64,000 nucleotides of DNA from JABIKK01 sp964622835 (GTDB taxonomy: Archaea > Nanobdellota > Nanobdellia > SCGC-AAA011-G17 > UBA489). Below are positions 8,780 through 17,022 of this stretch, piece after piece. The position numbers and the translations under genes were made by a program. The stretch's first letter is position 1; every line of letters starts with the position of its first letter. The stretch is taken from positions 186,001-250,000 of the forward strand of contig CAZUSA010000001.1 of the NCBI GenBank assembly GCA_964622835.1, written 5' to 3'. The notes beneath the pieces were generated by a model that worked only from the letters and a program-made list of their open reading frames with translations, did no database searches and was not told the DNA's origin.

Positions 8780-11578
8780 TTAAATTGGTGTTGAAGGAGG
8801 ACCATTACCAGGTCCAGGTCCATCACCACCTCCACTTTTTTTACCACCACATGCACAACAACTTATTGGATCTGTAGGATTACCAAAACCACCTGCACAG
8901 AAACCAACACCATCAGAACAGAAATCTGTACAATCTGCATCAGATACACATTCAGGCCTATTACCACAAGTACTTGTAATTTCATCACCTGGTTCAACAA
9001 TAATAGGACCACCACCACCACCAGTATCATCTGGTGGATCTGGAGGTATACCGGGACATTGGTTGTTCCAACCATCACACTCACACGCTGTACCTGAACA
9101 ATCAGGCGGTACGCCTGTCGGTTTGTCACCATCACCTATACAACCATTGGTGGGATCACCACAATTAGGACTACAACATACAGGGTCAGGCGGGATATTA
9201 CAATTAACCTGTGGGGGTCCGCCAAGTTGGATGCACTCTGATGTGTCACAAAACTCACAGGTACTTACATCATATGCAGAACAGTCATTATTACACTGCA
9301 AAACACCATTACACAATTGTACAACGCCTTGTAATAAAAAGTCATTACAGTTATTACCGAGGGTATCTGTTGGCGGTGTACCACTAAATGCACCAGGATC
9401 GCATACTTCCCCTGGTTCTATTTGGCCATTCCCACAAACAGATGGAGGCGGAGGTGTTCCTGATAATGTACAATCATTATTACAACCATCATTATTGTTA
9501 CCATTTCCATCATCACATTGTTCACCAAATTCTATAACACCATTACCACATCCAGGTACGACAATTATTTTTTTTGTTGAAACTACATCTTTTAATCCCG
9601 CGTAATAGCCATATTGGCCAGTGATTGCAGGAGGGTAAACATCACAGTGTTTTGCTGTTCCACTGTTTGCTTGATAACCACATATTTGTGTACCAATGCA
9701 CGTTTCAGTAGCAGTATTATAGCCTGAGTTATCACATATTTTTACAGTCCCTTTCAGATAGGTATTGGGATACCAGTTTGTTTCCCAGATACTTGCTTTT
9801 GTAAAAGAACCAGGTTGCACGGTATAAGTTGTCATTTTCAAAGTTAACGTTGTATATGTACAATCTGCATCACAACCGGTTATTCCATCATTGATAGTGT
9901 CACCATCATCACAGTGTTCTGCTCCTTCTATAACACCATTCCCACATATTCCAGGACCGCCTTCTGTTTGACAGCTACTGTCACAGCCATCGCCGTTTGC
10001 TGTATTCCCATCATCGCATGTTTCACCTGCTTCAAGAACATTATTTCCGCAGGCACCAATAACACCGCATGTACAATCTATTTGACAGTATCCTGGACAA
10101 GCAGTATCATCTGCTCCATCACATTGTTCGCCACCTGCTGGTTCATAATTATTATTACCACAAAAGTAGGTTCCGCCAAAGTTACACACAGTGTTATCTG
10201 TTGAATCATAATCACATGCATCTCCACAACTGTCGCCGTCTGCGTTTGCTTGGTTGGGTGGTGTGCTACATTTTTCTACAAGAACACCATTAGTTGTTTT
10301 TCCCGCACAATCTGCATTGCTGGTACAAACAATGTCTGCATCAAAGGGATTGAGACTTGGATCAGGATTGGATGATGTACTAACAGTTACACAGGTTCCT
10401 TTCAAGACACCGTTGGGATGGAGTGGACAATTATCTAGCCCAGGACAACTACCCCCTGGTAAACAATTTCCTAAACCGTCTCCGTCTGCATCATCAGGAC
10501 CATAACAGGTACATAAACTAGTACAACTGGATAGTCCACAAAGAGCATCATCTGCTCCATCACATTGTTCACCGTTACTTGTTTCTTGTATACCGTTACC
10601 GCAAATGTTTGCACCAACACATGCACTGTCACCATCACATGCACTATCTGCACAGTCTGTTAGGCCATTACAATTATTATCTTTGGTGTCTCCACATGTT
10701 GTTGGGAAACTTACACCTTCACCAGCTAGTGTATTAATCTGATCATTAGTGTCATCGCAGTCTACGTTACCACATGATGAACTGTAGAAGTATTCTTCTC
10801 CATCACCATCTGCATCACACGTGTTACAAACACCTAAACTACAGTATTCTCCACTGTCACAATCACTATCACTTTCACATCCTAAACAAATACCTGATCC
10901 ACTTGAAGTATCGCAGTTACCATAGGGACAGTCACCGTCAACGGTACAACTAAAAGAACATGCACCATCACTGCCAGGTAGACCGCATCCTATGAGTGCA
11001 GGGTCCACAGGATTGCTATCATACACACAAAAGTTATCATCGTCACATGTTGCAGTATATCCTGCGGTCATGTCTTGACAGTCACTTGCGTCATCACAGT
11101 ATTCACATTGTTCGCCACCAGTAACTAATCCATCGCCACATTCTTGGAAAACAATTTGTCCGTTGGTTCCATCATTAAAGAGTGTTAAATAGTGAATACC
11201 TTTATTTAATAAAAAGTCTAAACTGCCACCGACGAAATAATCCATTTCAAATTGGTCGACTGTTCCACCGTAATTTATGGTAATGACTTTACATTGTGTT
11301 GTGCCATCTGAGAGTGCATCTGTACATTGATCGAACTGTGCACTTTCTATGTTAGGAACATTAACAACAATGGTATCCGAACTACCACTGCCTAAATTAC
11401 TTAATGATTCAACGACGTTATCTAGTGTATTAACAGTATCGGTCATATAGGGACTTTGTGTTTTCCCTTGGGATAAGAAGAATAACAGCGGTATGAGAAG
11501 AACAAGAATAATTCCCGTAAGAACCATTTGTTCGGTTGCTGCTTGCGCTCGTCGCGCACTACCCCTTTTGCGAACCAT
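8780..11578 (-). CDS. giant pilin-signal cysteine-rich surface protein (DUF4215 repeats)
   Basis: This 932-aa protein starts with a class III (type IV prepilin) signal: basic residues, then RRA-QAATEQ with Glu at +5, followed by a hydrophobic helix. Beyond a pilin-like region, residues from about 150 on carry many cysteine repeats of the form CGNGVIEFGEQCDDGN...DGC, typical of DUF4215/Myxococcus cysteine-rich repeats. There are also calcium-type repeats such as DADGDGLGNC. The tail is glycine/proline-rich. It is probably a disulfide-stabilised surface fibre or adhesin. Size is far above a normal pilin. Confidence 0.75.
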   Translation of the reverse strand: MVRKRGSARRAQAATEQMVLTGIILVLLIPLLFFLSQGKTQSPYMTDTVNTLDNVVESLSNLGSGSSDTIVVNVPNIESAQFDQCTDALSDGTTQCKVITINYGGTVDQFEMDYFVGGSLDFLLNKGIHYLTLFNDGTNGQIVFQECGDGLVTGGEQCEYCDDASDCQDMTAGYTATCDDDNFCVYDSNPVDPALIGCGLPGSDGACSFSCTVDGDCPYGNCDTSSGSGICLGCESDSDCDSGEYCSLGVCNTCDADGDGEEYFYSSSCGNVDCDDTNDQINTLAGEGVSFPTTCGDTKDNNCNGLTDCADSACDGDSACVGANICGNGIQETSNGEQCDGADDALCGLSSCTSLCTCYGPDDADGDGLGNCLPGGSCPGLDNCPLHPNGVLKGTCVTVSTSSNPDPSLNPFDADIVCTSNADCAGKTTNGVLVEKCSTPPNQANADGDSCGDACDYDSTDNTVCNFGGTYFCGNNNYEPAGGEQCDGADDTACPGYCQIDCTCGVIGACGNNVLEAGETCDDGNTANGDGCDSSCQTEGGPGICGNGVIEGAEHCDDGDTINDGITGCDADCTYTTLTLKMTTYTVQPGSFTKASIWETNWYPNTYLKGTVKICDNSGYNTATETCIGTQICGYQANSGTAKHCDVYPPAITGQYGYYAGLKDVVSTKKIIVVPGCGNGVIEFGEQCDDGNGNNNDGCNNDCTLSGTPPPPSVCGNGQIEPGEVCDPGAFSGTPPTDTLGNNCNDFLLQGVVQLCNGVLQCNNDCSAYDVSTCEFCDTSECIQLGGPPQVNCNIPPDPVCCSPNCGDPTNGCIGDGDKPTGVPPDCSGTACECDGWNNQCPGIPPDPPDDTGGGGGPIIVEPGDEITSTCGNRPECVSDADCTDFCSDGVGFCAGGFGNPTDPISCCACGGKKSGGGDGPGPGNGPPSTPI

Positions 11579-11662
11579 GTATCTATTTCATGATCAAATT
11601 CATTTAAAAAGGTTGAGGTCTAGGTGGTTGTAAGAATACTCTCGAGAAAGCCTACCACAAGC

Positions 11663-11670
11663 TTTATAAA
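11663..11670 (+). promoter_or_regulatory. TATA box for EF-1alpha
   Basis: TTTATAAA about 56 nt before ATG 11723 predicts a leader of roughly 30 nt, longer than for EF-2. The minus-strand gene that starts at 11578 has its own TTTTTAAAT-like box around 11605-11614. Confidence 0.65.
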
Positions 11671-11722
11671 TCGTTTTCAGGTTACGATTCATACGCACTC
11701 AAGGGAGTAATATTACAATAAA

Positions 11723-13009
11723 ATGGCAAAAGAAAAACCGCATATGAATGTTATTTTCGTCGGTCATGTTGACCACGGAAAATCGACGACTGTAGGTCGC
11801 CTCATGTTTGATTCAGGTAACGTAGATGAGCAGGCTATGAGAAAGTTAAAGGAAAAAGCGCAAGAACTTGGTAAAGCTGGGTTTGAGTTTGCGTTTGTTA
11901 TGGATAATCTTAAGGAAGAGCAAGAACGTGGCGTTACGATTGATCTTTCATACAAGAAGTATATGTCCCAAAAATATGAAGCAACGATTATTGATGCTCC
12001 TGGGCACAGAGATTTTGTTAAAAATATGATTACTGGTTCATCCCAAGCTGATGTTGCATTTTTAGTTGTTGCAGCTACTGAAGGGGTTATGGAACAAACG
12101 AAAGAACACTTATGGTTACTAAAAACACTTGGTGTTAGCCAAATTTGTGTGTTAGTTAACAAGATGGATACCGTGAAGTACGATGAAGCGAAATTCAAGG
12201 AAGTACAAGAAGGTATTACAAAGTTAATTAAGACTGCTGGATATGATCCTGCAAAGGTTACCTTTATTGCTGGTAGCGCTTTACAAGGGGATAATATTTT
12301 CAAGAAATCTGAAAACATGAGTTGGTACACAGGTCCAACCGTTGGTGAGCAGATTGATAAGTTCGACGAACCGGAAAAACCAAAGGATTTACCTTTGCGT
12401 TTACCAATTCAGGATGTGTATAACATTTCTGGTATTGGTGTTGTTCCTGTTGGCCGTGTTGAAACGGGTACGATGAAGGTTGGACAAAAGATTGTCTTCG
12501 TTCCTGGCCGTGAAGGGAAAGGCGTTCCTGGTGAAGTCAAGTCTATTGAAATGCACCATGAACAAGTTCAAGAAGCTATTCCTGGTGACAACATTGGATT
12601 TAACGTTCGTGGTATTGGTAAGAAAGATATTGCACGTGGTGACGTCCTTGGTGACGCTGCAAACCCACCGACGATTGTTAGTGAGTTTACTGCTCGTGTG
12701 ATGATTTTGAATCATCCTACTGTTGTAACACAAGGCTATACGCCGGTGTTCCACATCCATACAGCACAAGTTGCCTGTCAATTTTCTGCATTAAAGCAGC
12801 AATTAGATCCTGCAACCGGTGACGTTCTGAAGGAAAACCCAGACACCTTAAAGACAGGTGACGCTGCAGTTATCCAGATGATACCAACGAGACCAGTTGT
12901 TATTGAAAAGTTTAGTGAGATTCCTCAAATGTCGAAGTTCGCTATTCGTGATGCTGGTGCAACCGTTGCTGCTGGTATGTGTATTGATTCTGTAAAGAAA
13001 ACAGCCTAG
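11723..13009 (+). CDS. tuf: translation elongation factor EF-1alpha
   Basis: The 428-aa GTPase delivers aminoacyl-tRNA to the ribosome. It has intact G1 (GHVDHGKST), G3 (DAPGHRDFVKNMITG) and G4 (NKMD). The beta-barrel domains II and III follow, including RVETGTMKVGQKIVFVPG. Length is standard for archaea. It is a single-gene unit upstream of uS10, a common archaeal pairing, although each has its own TATA box here. Confidence 0.98.
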   Translation: MAKEKPHMNVIFVGHVDHGKSTTVGRLMFDSGNVDEQAMRKLKEKAQELGKAGFEFAFVMDNLKEEQERGVTIDLSYKKYMSQKYEATIIDAPGHRDFVKNMITGSSQADVAFLVVAATEGVMEQTKEHLWLLKTLGVSQICVLVNKMDTVKYDEAKFKEVQEGITKLIKTAGYDPAKVTFIAGSALQGDNIFKKSENMSWYTGPTVGEQIDKFDEPEKPKDLPLRLPIQDVYNISGIGVVPVGRVETGTMKVGQKIVFVPGREGKGVPGEVKSIEMHHEQVQEAIPGDNIGFNVRGIGKKDIARGDVLGDAANPPTIVSEFTARVMILNHPTVVTQGYTPVFHIHTAQVACQFSALKQQLDPATGDVLKENPDTLKTGDAAVIQMIPTRPVVIEKFSEIPQMSKFAIRDAGATVAAGMCIDSVKKTA

Positions 13010-13091
13010 GGTTATACCTTAGCGCTCTTTTTTCTTTTTTTTATTCTATTTTTTAGAGCGTGTGCTCTGTAAAGAATTCACCCCATAAACC

Positions 13092-13098
13092 TTATAAA
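13092..13098 (+). promoter_or_regulatory. TATA box for uS10
   Basis: TTATAAA centred about 28 nt before ATG 13123. This predicts a leaderless or nearly leaderless mRNA. Confidence 0.7.
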
Positions 13099-13122
13099 CC
13101 ACAAATTGGGCTTCCTATTCAC

Positions 13123-13431
13123 ATGGCAAAGGCACGTATTAATATTGCAAGTACAAATATTACGCAGTTAAATCAGATCTGTAGTGATATTACTGATATT
13201 GCTAAATCAACAAAAACAAAGATGTCTGGTCCTATTCCGTTACCAACACAAATTCTTAAACACACGACTCGTCGTAGTCCCTGTGGTGATGGTAAGGCTA
13301 CGTGGGATAATTTTCAAATGCGTATTCACAAACGTCTTATTGATTTAGCTGACAATGAACGAGCATTACGGTTTGTTATGAGAGTCCCTATTCCAAAAGA
13401 AGTGGATATTGAAATTGAGTTATTAGAATAA
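13123..13431 (+). CDS. rps10: ribosomal protein uS10
   Basis: The 102-aa small-subunit protein begins MAKARINIASTNITQLNQIC. It contains the conserved SGPIPLPTQILKHTTRRSPC loop that contacts 16S rRNA and the IHKRLIDLADNERALRFVMR helix. ATG 13123 is chosen over the longer frame from 13060, because conserved sequence starts there and the TATA box is correctly spaced. Confidence 0.96.
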   Translation: MAKARINIASTNITQLNQICSDITDIAKSTKTKMSGPIPLPTQILKHTTRRSPCGDGKATWDNFQMRIHKRLIDLADNERALRFVMRVPIPKEVDIEIELLE

Positions 13432-13550
13432 TTTTCTTACATAGAATAAATATTTTTTCAAGAATCTAGCGAAGCTTTCTATTGTTTAAAGTATCAGCGC
13501 ATAACCGTGGGAGATAAATGTACGCAGTAAAGCGCGGGTCAATTAACCCT

Positions 13551-13778
13551 TCAGTCTCCAAATCCGTACCGTTGGAGGAAGCCAGTAAACATAATGAAAT
13601 AACTGTCAACGTCGTATCCTTCTTTGGTAAACACTTTCAAGTCTCCTACAATATCCATTGCATGATCTTTGTCGTGTTCGTTTCCGAGTCTCAGTATTTT
13701 CATTAAGAGTGTATCCCTTTGTTTTTCATCGAGTGGCTTCCGATCGCGTGCACAGCACGGATGTACTGTTTGTTGCAT
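13551..13778 (-). CDS. small hypothetical protein, 75 aa
   Basis: A compact ORF with a protein-like sequence: a CCARD near the N-terminus, then a charged helix (DEKQRDTLLMKILRLGNEHD) and a C-terminal FTGFLQRYGFGD. A TATA-like AT-rich stretch lies upstream on the minus strand. No family is recognised. The adjacent 13432-13550 stretch contains a short hairpin (GGGTCAATTAACCC, about 13537-13550) and a TTTAAA but no recognisable gene. Confidence 0.5.
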   Translation of the reverse strand: MQQTVHPCCARDRKPLDEKQRDTLLMKILRLGNEHDKDHAMDIVGDLKVFTKEGYDVDSYFIMFTGFLQRYGFGD

Positions 13779-13926
13779 GATAATCAGCCTATAATTATTG
13801 ATATCTTTACTTACTTATAAGAACTGTTGATATAGAATTAAATGTTTCTATACTGTATATAGTTCTAAGAAAAATTGTCTCAATTTTGAGTTACGACAGA
13901 GGGGTACTTTTCACACTTCCCAACCG

Positions 13927-14649
13927 TTGAGAAAAGACATATATGTCTCAAAGAGATTATATGATATGGATTTTTCAATACGAAATAAACAAAATGTAGA
14001 GAGTAGGTGGAGAAAGGTTCATGAAAAAGAAAGAGCATACATTAGAGATAATAAAGAAAAGACAAAGCATTTTAGGGCAAGAATATGTGGATTTTTAGCA
14101 GGAGATGGGAATCTCCTTATTGCAGGAAAAAACAACAAACACCATAACACAGTACGATTTTTTCCAGACCATCATTCACTAATAAAACCATATATCGAGG
14201 CTACATTAAAGGTCTACAATAAAAAACCAAAAATAATAAAGAAGAAAAATTATTATTGTTTAAATATTGATTCAAAACCAATGGTTGAGGATATTTTATC
14301 TACAACAACGTTAGGAACCAGCACATGGAGTATTCCAAAAAGTTTGAAAAGTAATAATGAAAAAATTGAGTGGTTACGAGCGTTCTTTGATGCTGAAGCC
14401 TATGTTCATCAAAAATATATCAGAGTTCAATCAGTGAATGGAGAGGGATTAAAAGAAGTAAAAGAGCTATTAGGAGACTTGAACATATATTCAAAGATTT
14501 ACGAATATATGCCTAAACAAAAAAATCATAAAAAAGTCTATATGCTAACAATAATAAGAAAAAAGGATAAGTTACATTATAAGTCCCTCATAGGATTTAA
14601 CCATACAACAAAACTTAAAAAGCTAAATTTTACACTTCAAACAAGATAA
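13927..14649 (+). CDS. LAGLIDADG homing endonuclease, free-standing
   Basis: This 240-aa protein has two LAGLIDADG-type motifs: ICGFLAGDGNL at about residues 57-67 and WLRAFFDAEAYV at about residues 155-166. The penultimate acidic residues (D and E) are the catalytic metal ligands of the family. It starts at TTG 13927 or possibly ATG 13966. It lies entirely upstream of the tRNA-Ser gene, not inside an intron of it, and its 3' end appears to contain the tRNA promoter. Composition is very AT- and lysine-rich relative to neighbours, consistent with acquisition. Confidence 0.8.
   Translation: MRKDIYVSKRLYDMDFSIRNKQNVESRWRKVHEKERAYIRDNKEKTKHFRARICGFLAGDGNLLIAGKNNKHHNTVRFFPDHHSLIKPYIEATLKVYNKKPKIIKKKNYYCLNIDSKPMVEDILSTTTLGTSTWSIPKSLKSNNEKIEWLRAFFDAEAYVHQKYIRVQSVNGEGLKEVKELLGDLNIYSKIYEYMPKQKNHKKVYMLTIIRKKDKLHYKSLIGFNHTTKLKKLNFTLQTR
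14624..14632 (+). promoter_or_regulatory. putative TATA box for tRNA-Ser, inside the endonuclease ORF
   Basis: TAAATTTTA is centred 26 nt before the first tRNA base (14654) and lies within the last codons of the LAGLIDADG gene. Confidence 0.45.
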
Positions 14650-14683
14650 TCATGCCACGGTCGCATAATCTGGTATTGCACAA

Positions 14684-14717
14684 ATCGTTGTTGTAGAATA
14701 TATTACAGCGAGTGTAA
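14684..14717 (+). other. tRNA-Ser intron 1 (non-canonical, position 29/30)
   Basis: This 34-nt insertion folds into a hairpin (TTGTTGTA...TACAGCGA). Its excision joins CAA to GC, giving the 5' strand of the anticodon stem. The bulges are AAA (14682-14684) and AAG (14716-14718), separated by a 4-bp GCAC/GTGT helix with one wobble. Confidence 0.7.
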
Positions 14718-14725
14718 GCCTGGAA

Positions 14726-14744
14726 AAACCAGAAGATACCAGTA
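14726..14744 (+). other. tRNA-Ser intron 2 (canonical, position 37/38)
   Basis: The 19-nt intron lies after the anticodon GGA and A37. A textbook bulge-helix-bulge is formed by CTGG (14720-14723) with CCAG (14739-14742), flanked by 3-nt bulges on opposite strands. Confidence 0.8.
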
Positions 14745-14794
14745 AGCTTGGCCCTTTGGGCGTCCCGGTTCAAATCCGGGTCGTGGCGCTTCTA

Positions 14795-15583
14795 TTAGAT
14801 TTTAATAAAGGGAGTTTTTAGCATATTCCAGAGATGAGAGCAAAGTTCTTTAGTTTCAAATTTTTTAAGTCCAATGGTCATGTTATTGTGGCCTTTTTTT
14901 GGTTGATCAATGTATGTTTTGAAGATTCGGTCCCACCATGGAAGATTAAAACCAAAATTGCTATTGGTTTCTCGAATAATGGTTGAGTGATGGATTCTAT
15001 GCATGTCAGGTGTAACAATTATTAATCTCAAATATTTATCAAACGTTCTATTAAATTTGATGTTGCTGTGATTAAACATGGCTAGACCGTTGAGGATTAT
15101 TTCAAATAAAATGACAGCTATAACAGGTGTGCCAAGGAGAAAGATAACAACACTTTTTATGACCATAGAAAGAACAATTTCCATGGGATGAAAGCGAAAT
15201 CCTGTAGTGACATCAACATCCAAGTCTGTGTGGTGCATTCTATGAACCTTCCAAAGTATTTGGTTATAATGGAAAAAAACGTGTTGGGCATAGATAGTTA
15301 AGTCTAGTAAAATGATGGAAATAATGAGGAGTGGTATAAATGAAACAGTGATGTGATGAAACAAGCCAAAACCTATGTTTTCAGCATATATTGCTATGCC
15401 TACAGCTGCAGCAGGGAATAATAATCTAAGAATAATACTATCCATTAATAAAATTAAAATATTATTTTTCCACCGTAGTGATCTCTGTACTTTTCTTTTA
15501 CGAAAGGGAATGATAAATTCAATCAGAATCATAGATAATAATATGATTAAAAAGACACTAATGCGTACTAAAATTTCATTCAT
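14795..15583 (-). CDS. fatty-acid hydroxylase/sterol desaturase family membrane protein
   Basis: The 262-aa integral membrane protein has the eight-histidine di-iron signature of the family: HVFFH, HRMHH, FRFHP, HSN and HRIHH, in order and between four or more membrane helices. Members use O2 to hydroxylate or desaturate lipid-like substrates; the substrate here is unknown. It is the last gene of a minus-strand run with DoxX and FMN-oxidoreductase genes. Confidence 0.88.
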   Translation of the reverse strand: MNEILVRISVFLIILLSMILIEFIIPFRKRKVQRSLRWKNNILILLMDSIILRLLFPAAAVGIAIYAENIGFGLFHHITVSFIPLLIISIILLDLTIYAQHVFFHYNQILWKVHRMHHTDLDVDVTTGFRFHPMEIVLSMVIKSVVIFLLGTPVIAVILFEIILNGLAMFNHSNIKFNRTFDKYLRLIIVTPDMHRIHHSTIIRETNSNFGFNLPWWDRIFKTYIDQPKKGHNNMTIGLKKFETKELCSHLWNMLKTPFIKI

Positions 15584-15642
15584 TGTTTTTTAAGTTTTAT
15601 TTGTTAAAAGTGTATATAAAGTATTTTCTGAGTATATTTTTT

Positions 15643-16203
15643 TTACGTTCGCCATTTCCGTGCACTTTTTTCTGTTAAAAGTGTTATCAAAAAGACAAAG
15701 GCAAGGGCGGTAATGTAAGCATAAAGAAAGTTACTAAGGGTATAACCATAGGATTTGGTTAATGCAAGTATAAAGACACTATACCATGTTACGATGGATA
15801 TTGTTCCTGATATAGCGGATACCCACAAGATTTTCTGTGTACAATATTTCTTTCCGTTTTCTATACATTTGGTAAGATTGGGTGATACATGTTTATGTAA
15901 AAAGAACCCGTTAACAACGATCACCAAGAACAATGCCATTTTGAGTTGAAACAACGAACTTGATAATAGTTCTGGTTTATTGGCGACAAGTAAGACGCCA
16001 GTAATAAACATTCCACCTAAGGCACCGATGATCATGCGTGAAAGGAAGGGGTAAATAAAGACTAATCGTTTTTCTAGTCGTTTGCTTCTCAAGCCGATGA
16101 GATGAAAGTAATCAACAATGGTTACAGAACCAACACCAATGACAGCGAAGAGAATATGAAGCACTAATGTAATAACATGTAACACATCTGGTAAAACAAA
16201 CAT
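15643..16203 (-). CDS. multi-pass membrane protein, unknown
   Basis: This 186-aa protein has about five membrane segments. The first helix carries several histidines (VLHVITLVLHILF and DYFHL), and a loop has LHKHVSPN. The spacing of His residues in membrane helices could bind haem or metal, but that is only inference. It starts 2 nt after the stop of the upstream DoxX gene, so the two are cotranscribed. Confidence 0.7.
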   Translation of the reverse strand: MFVLPDVLHVITLVLHILFAVIGVGSVTIVDYFHLIGLRSKRLEKRLVFIYPFLSRMIIGALGGMFITGVLLVANKPELLSSSLFQLKMALFLVIVVNGFFLHKHVSPNLTKCIENGKKYCTQKILWVSAISGTISIVTWYSVFILALTKSYGYTLSNFLYAYITALAFVFLITLLTEKSARKWRT

Positions 16204-16205
16204 GG

Positions 16206-16592
16206 TTAATAGTTTTCAAATAAGTGAGCGTATGCTTCTTTGTGAACAACGCCTAAATAGATGTTGATAATAAATACTAACGCTGCTGCTGCAATACCTG
16301 CTGGATCTAAGAACAAGTGGAATAACACAAAGTTTATACTTAATGGTGCTAACAATATTAGTGCTAAGTGGACATATTTATTAAACAGTAATAAGAGTCC
16401 AATAACGATTTTTAGTGAGTTAACAACGTTAAAGATGTATCCAGATGCAAAGAGTGCTCCCATAAAAGCTCCTGCTGGGCCTGTAAGTTCTGGCATGGGC
16501 ATGAATTGTAAGAATCCATTGAGTCCAAAGACGACTAATACAATTCCTAATACATATCGTGCGAGAGTTGCTAACCAAGATGTCTTTGCCAT
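16206..16592 (-). CDS. DoxX-like membrane protein (1)
   Basis: The 128-aa protein has four membrane helices and DoxX-type features: RYVLGIVLVVFGLNGFL in helix 1, a FMGALFASGYIF segment and a LLLLFNKYVHLALILLAPLSI helix pair. DoxX proteins are membrane components linked to quinone, sulfur or redox-stress functions in different lineages; the role here is unknown. It lies within the same minus-strand run as a second DoxX protein. Confidence 0.75.
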   Translation of the reverse strand: MAKTSWLATLARYVLGIVLVVFGLNGFLQFMPMPELTGPAGAFMGALFASGYIFNVVNSLKIVIGLLLLFNKYVHLALILLAPLSINFVLFHLFLDPAGIAAAALVFIINIYLGVVHKEAYAHLFENY

Positions 16593-16632
16593 ACCAACAT
16601 ACTCTATACAGACTATTTAAAGATTTAGTTCA

Positions 16633-17022
16633 TTAACACGTCTTATCAATGAACGGCAACTGATGGCGTCGTATGTAGGTAATGATTGTTGCCATAACGA
16701 AGACAGTAACGGCTAATCCAAAGAGTAGTCCACCGTCGTTTTCTACAACAATGCCGAGTCGCGTAAAGTGAGCAATAATGGCTCCTAACATGAGTCCCAT
16801 TGCTAACAATCCACCACTGGCGACGAGTCGTGGTATGAGTAAAAACAACCCTGCGACACCTTCTAACAATCCGATAAGAATACGTCCTGTTGGTTCCATA
16901 CCTAGTAAGGTAAAGGTTGCAACGGCTTCTGGTGCGCCGGTAAATTTAAACCATAATGTTTGGAATAAGATTATTGCTGCTATTATTTGTAAGATCCACA
17001 ACCATTTGGGATAGCATTTCAT
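16633..17022 (-). CDS. DoxX-like membrane protein (2)
   Basis: The 129-aa four-helix membrane protein contains ILFQTLWFKFTGAPEAVATF and the GLLEGVAGLFLLIPRLVASGG segment typical of DoxX-family proteins. The start at 17022 (MKCYPKW) is chosen because its ATG overlaps the stop of the upstream FMN-oxidoreductase gene (ATGA). A longer frame would lie inside that gene. Translational coupling suggests that the two products act together. Confidence 0.78.
   Translation of the reverse strand: MKCYPKWLWILQIIAAIILFQTLWFKFTGAPEAVATFTLLGMEPTGRILIGLLEGVAGLFLLIPRLVASGGLLAMGLMLGAIIAHFTRLGIVVENDGGLLFGLAVTVFVMATIITYIRRHQLPFIDKTC

Larger units (their letters stand above)
14654..14788 (+). tRNA. tRNA-Ser(GGA) with two introns
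   Basis: The acceptor stem GCCACGG (14654-14660) pairs with TCGTGGC (14781-14787), and the discriminator is G. The T arm is CCCGG-TTCAAAT-CCGGG. A class II variable arm GCCC-TTT-GGGC (14751-14761) indicates Ser. Removing 14684-14717 (34 nt, position 29/30) gives a perfect anticodon stem CAAGC/GCTTG. Removing 14726-14744 (19 nt, canonical 37/38) gives the loop CTGGAAA with anticodon GGA. Mature length is 82 nt. The second intron has a clear bulge-helix-bulge: CTGG pairs with CCAG between 3-nt bulges AAA and TAA. The first is a relaxed form with GCAC/GTGT as the central helix. Confidence 0.85.

Noticed and set aside
8863..10653. Several ORFs opposite or out of frame with the giant Cys-rich proteins, and apparent DNA repeats
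   Set aside because: They are shadows of repeated cysteine/glycine codons. The repeats are imperfect protein repeats, not CRISPR units with uniform spacers.
13500..13560. Possible small RNA near TTTAAA at about 13484
   Set aside because: Only short pairings (GGAGA/TCTCC, GGGT/ACCC) are seen and no known RNA motif; not enough to call a gene.
14654..14788. tRNA-Pro(UGG) with one intron at 30/31
   Set aside because: This reading gives a loop CTTGGCC with a pyrimidine at position 37 and leaves the GCCC-TTT-GGGC hairpin unexplained. The class II Ser reading explains both.
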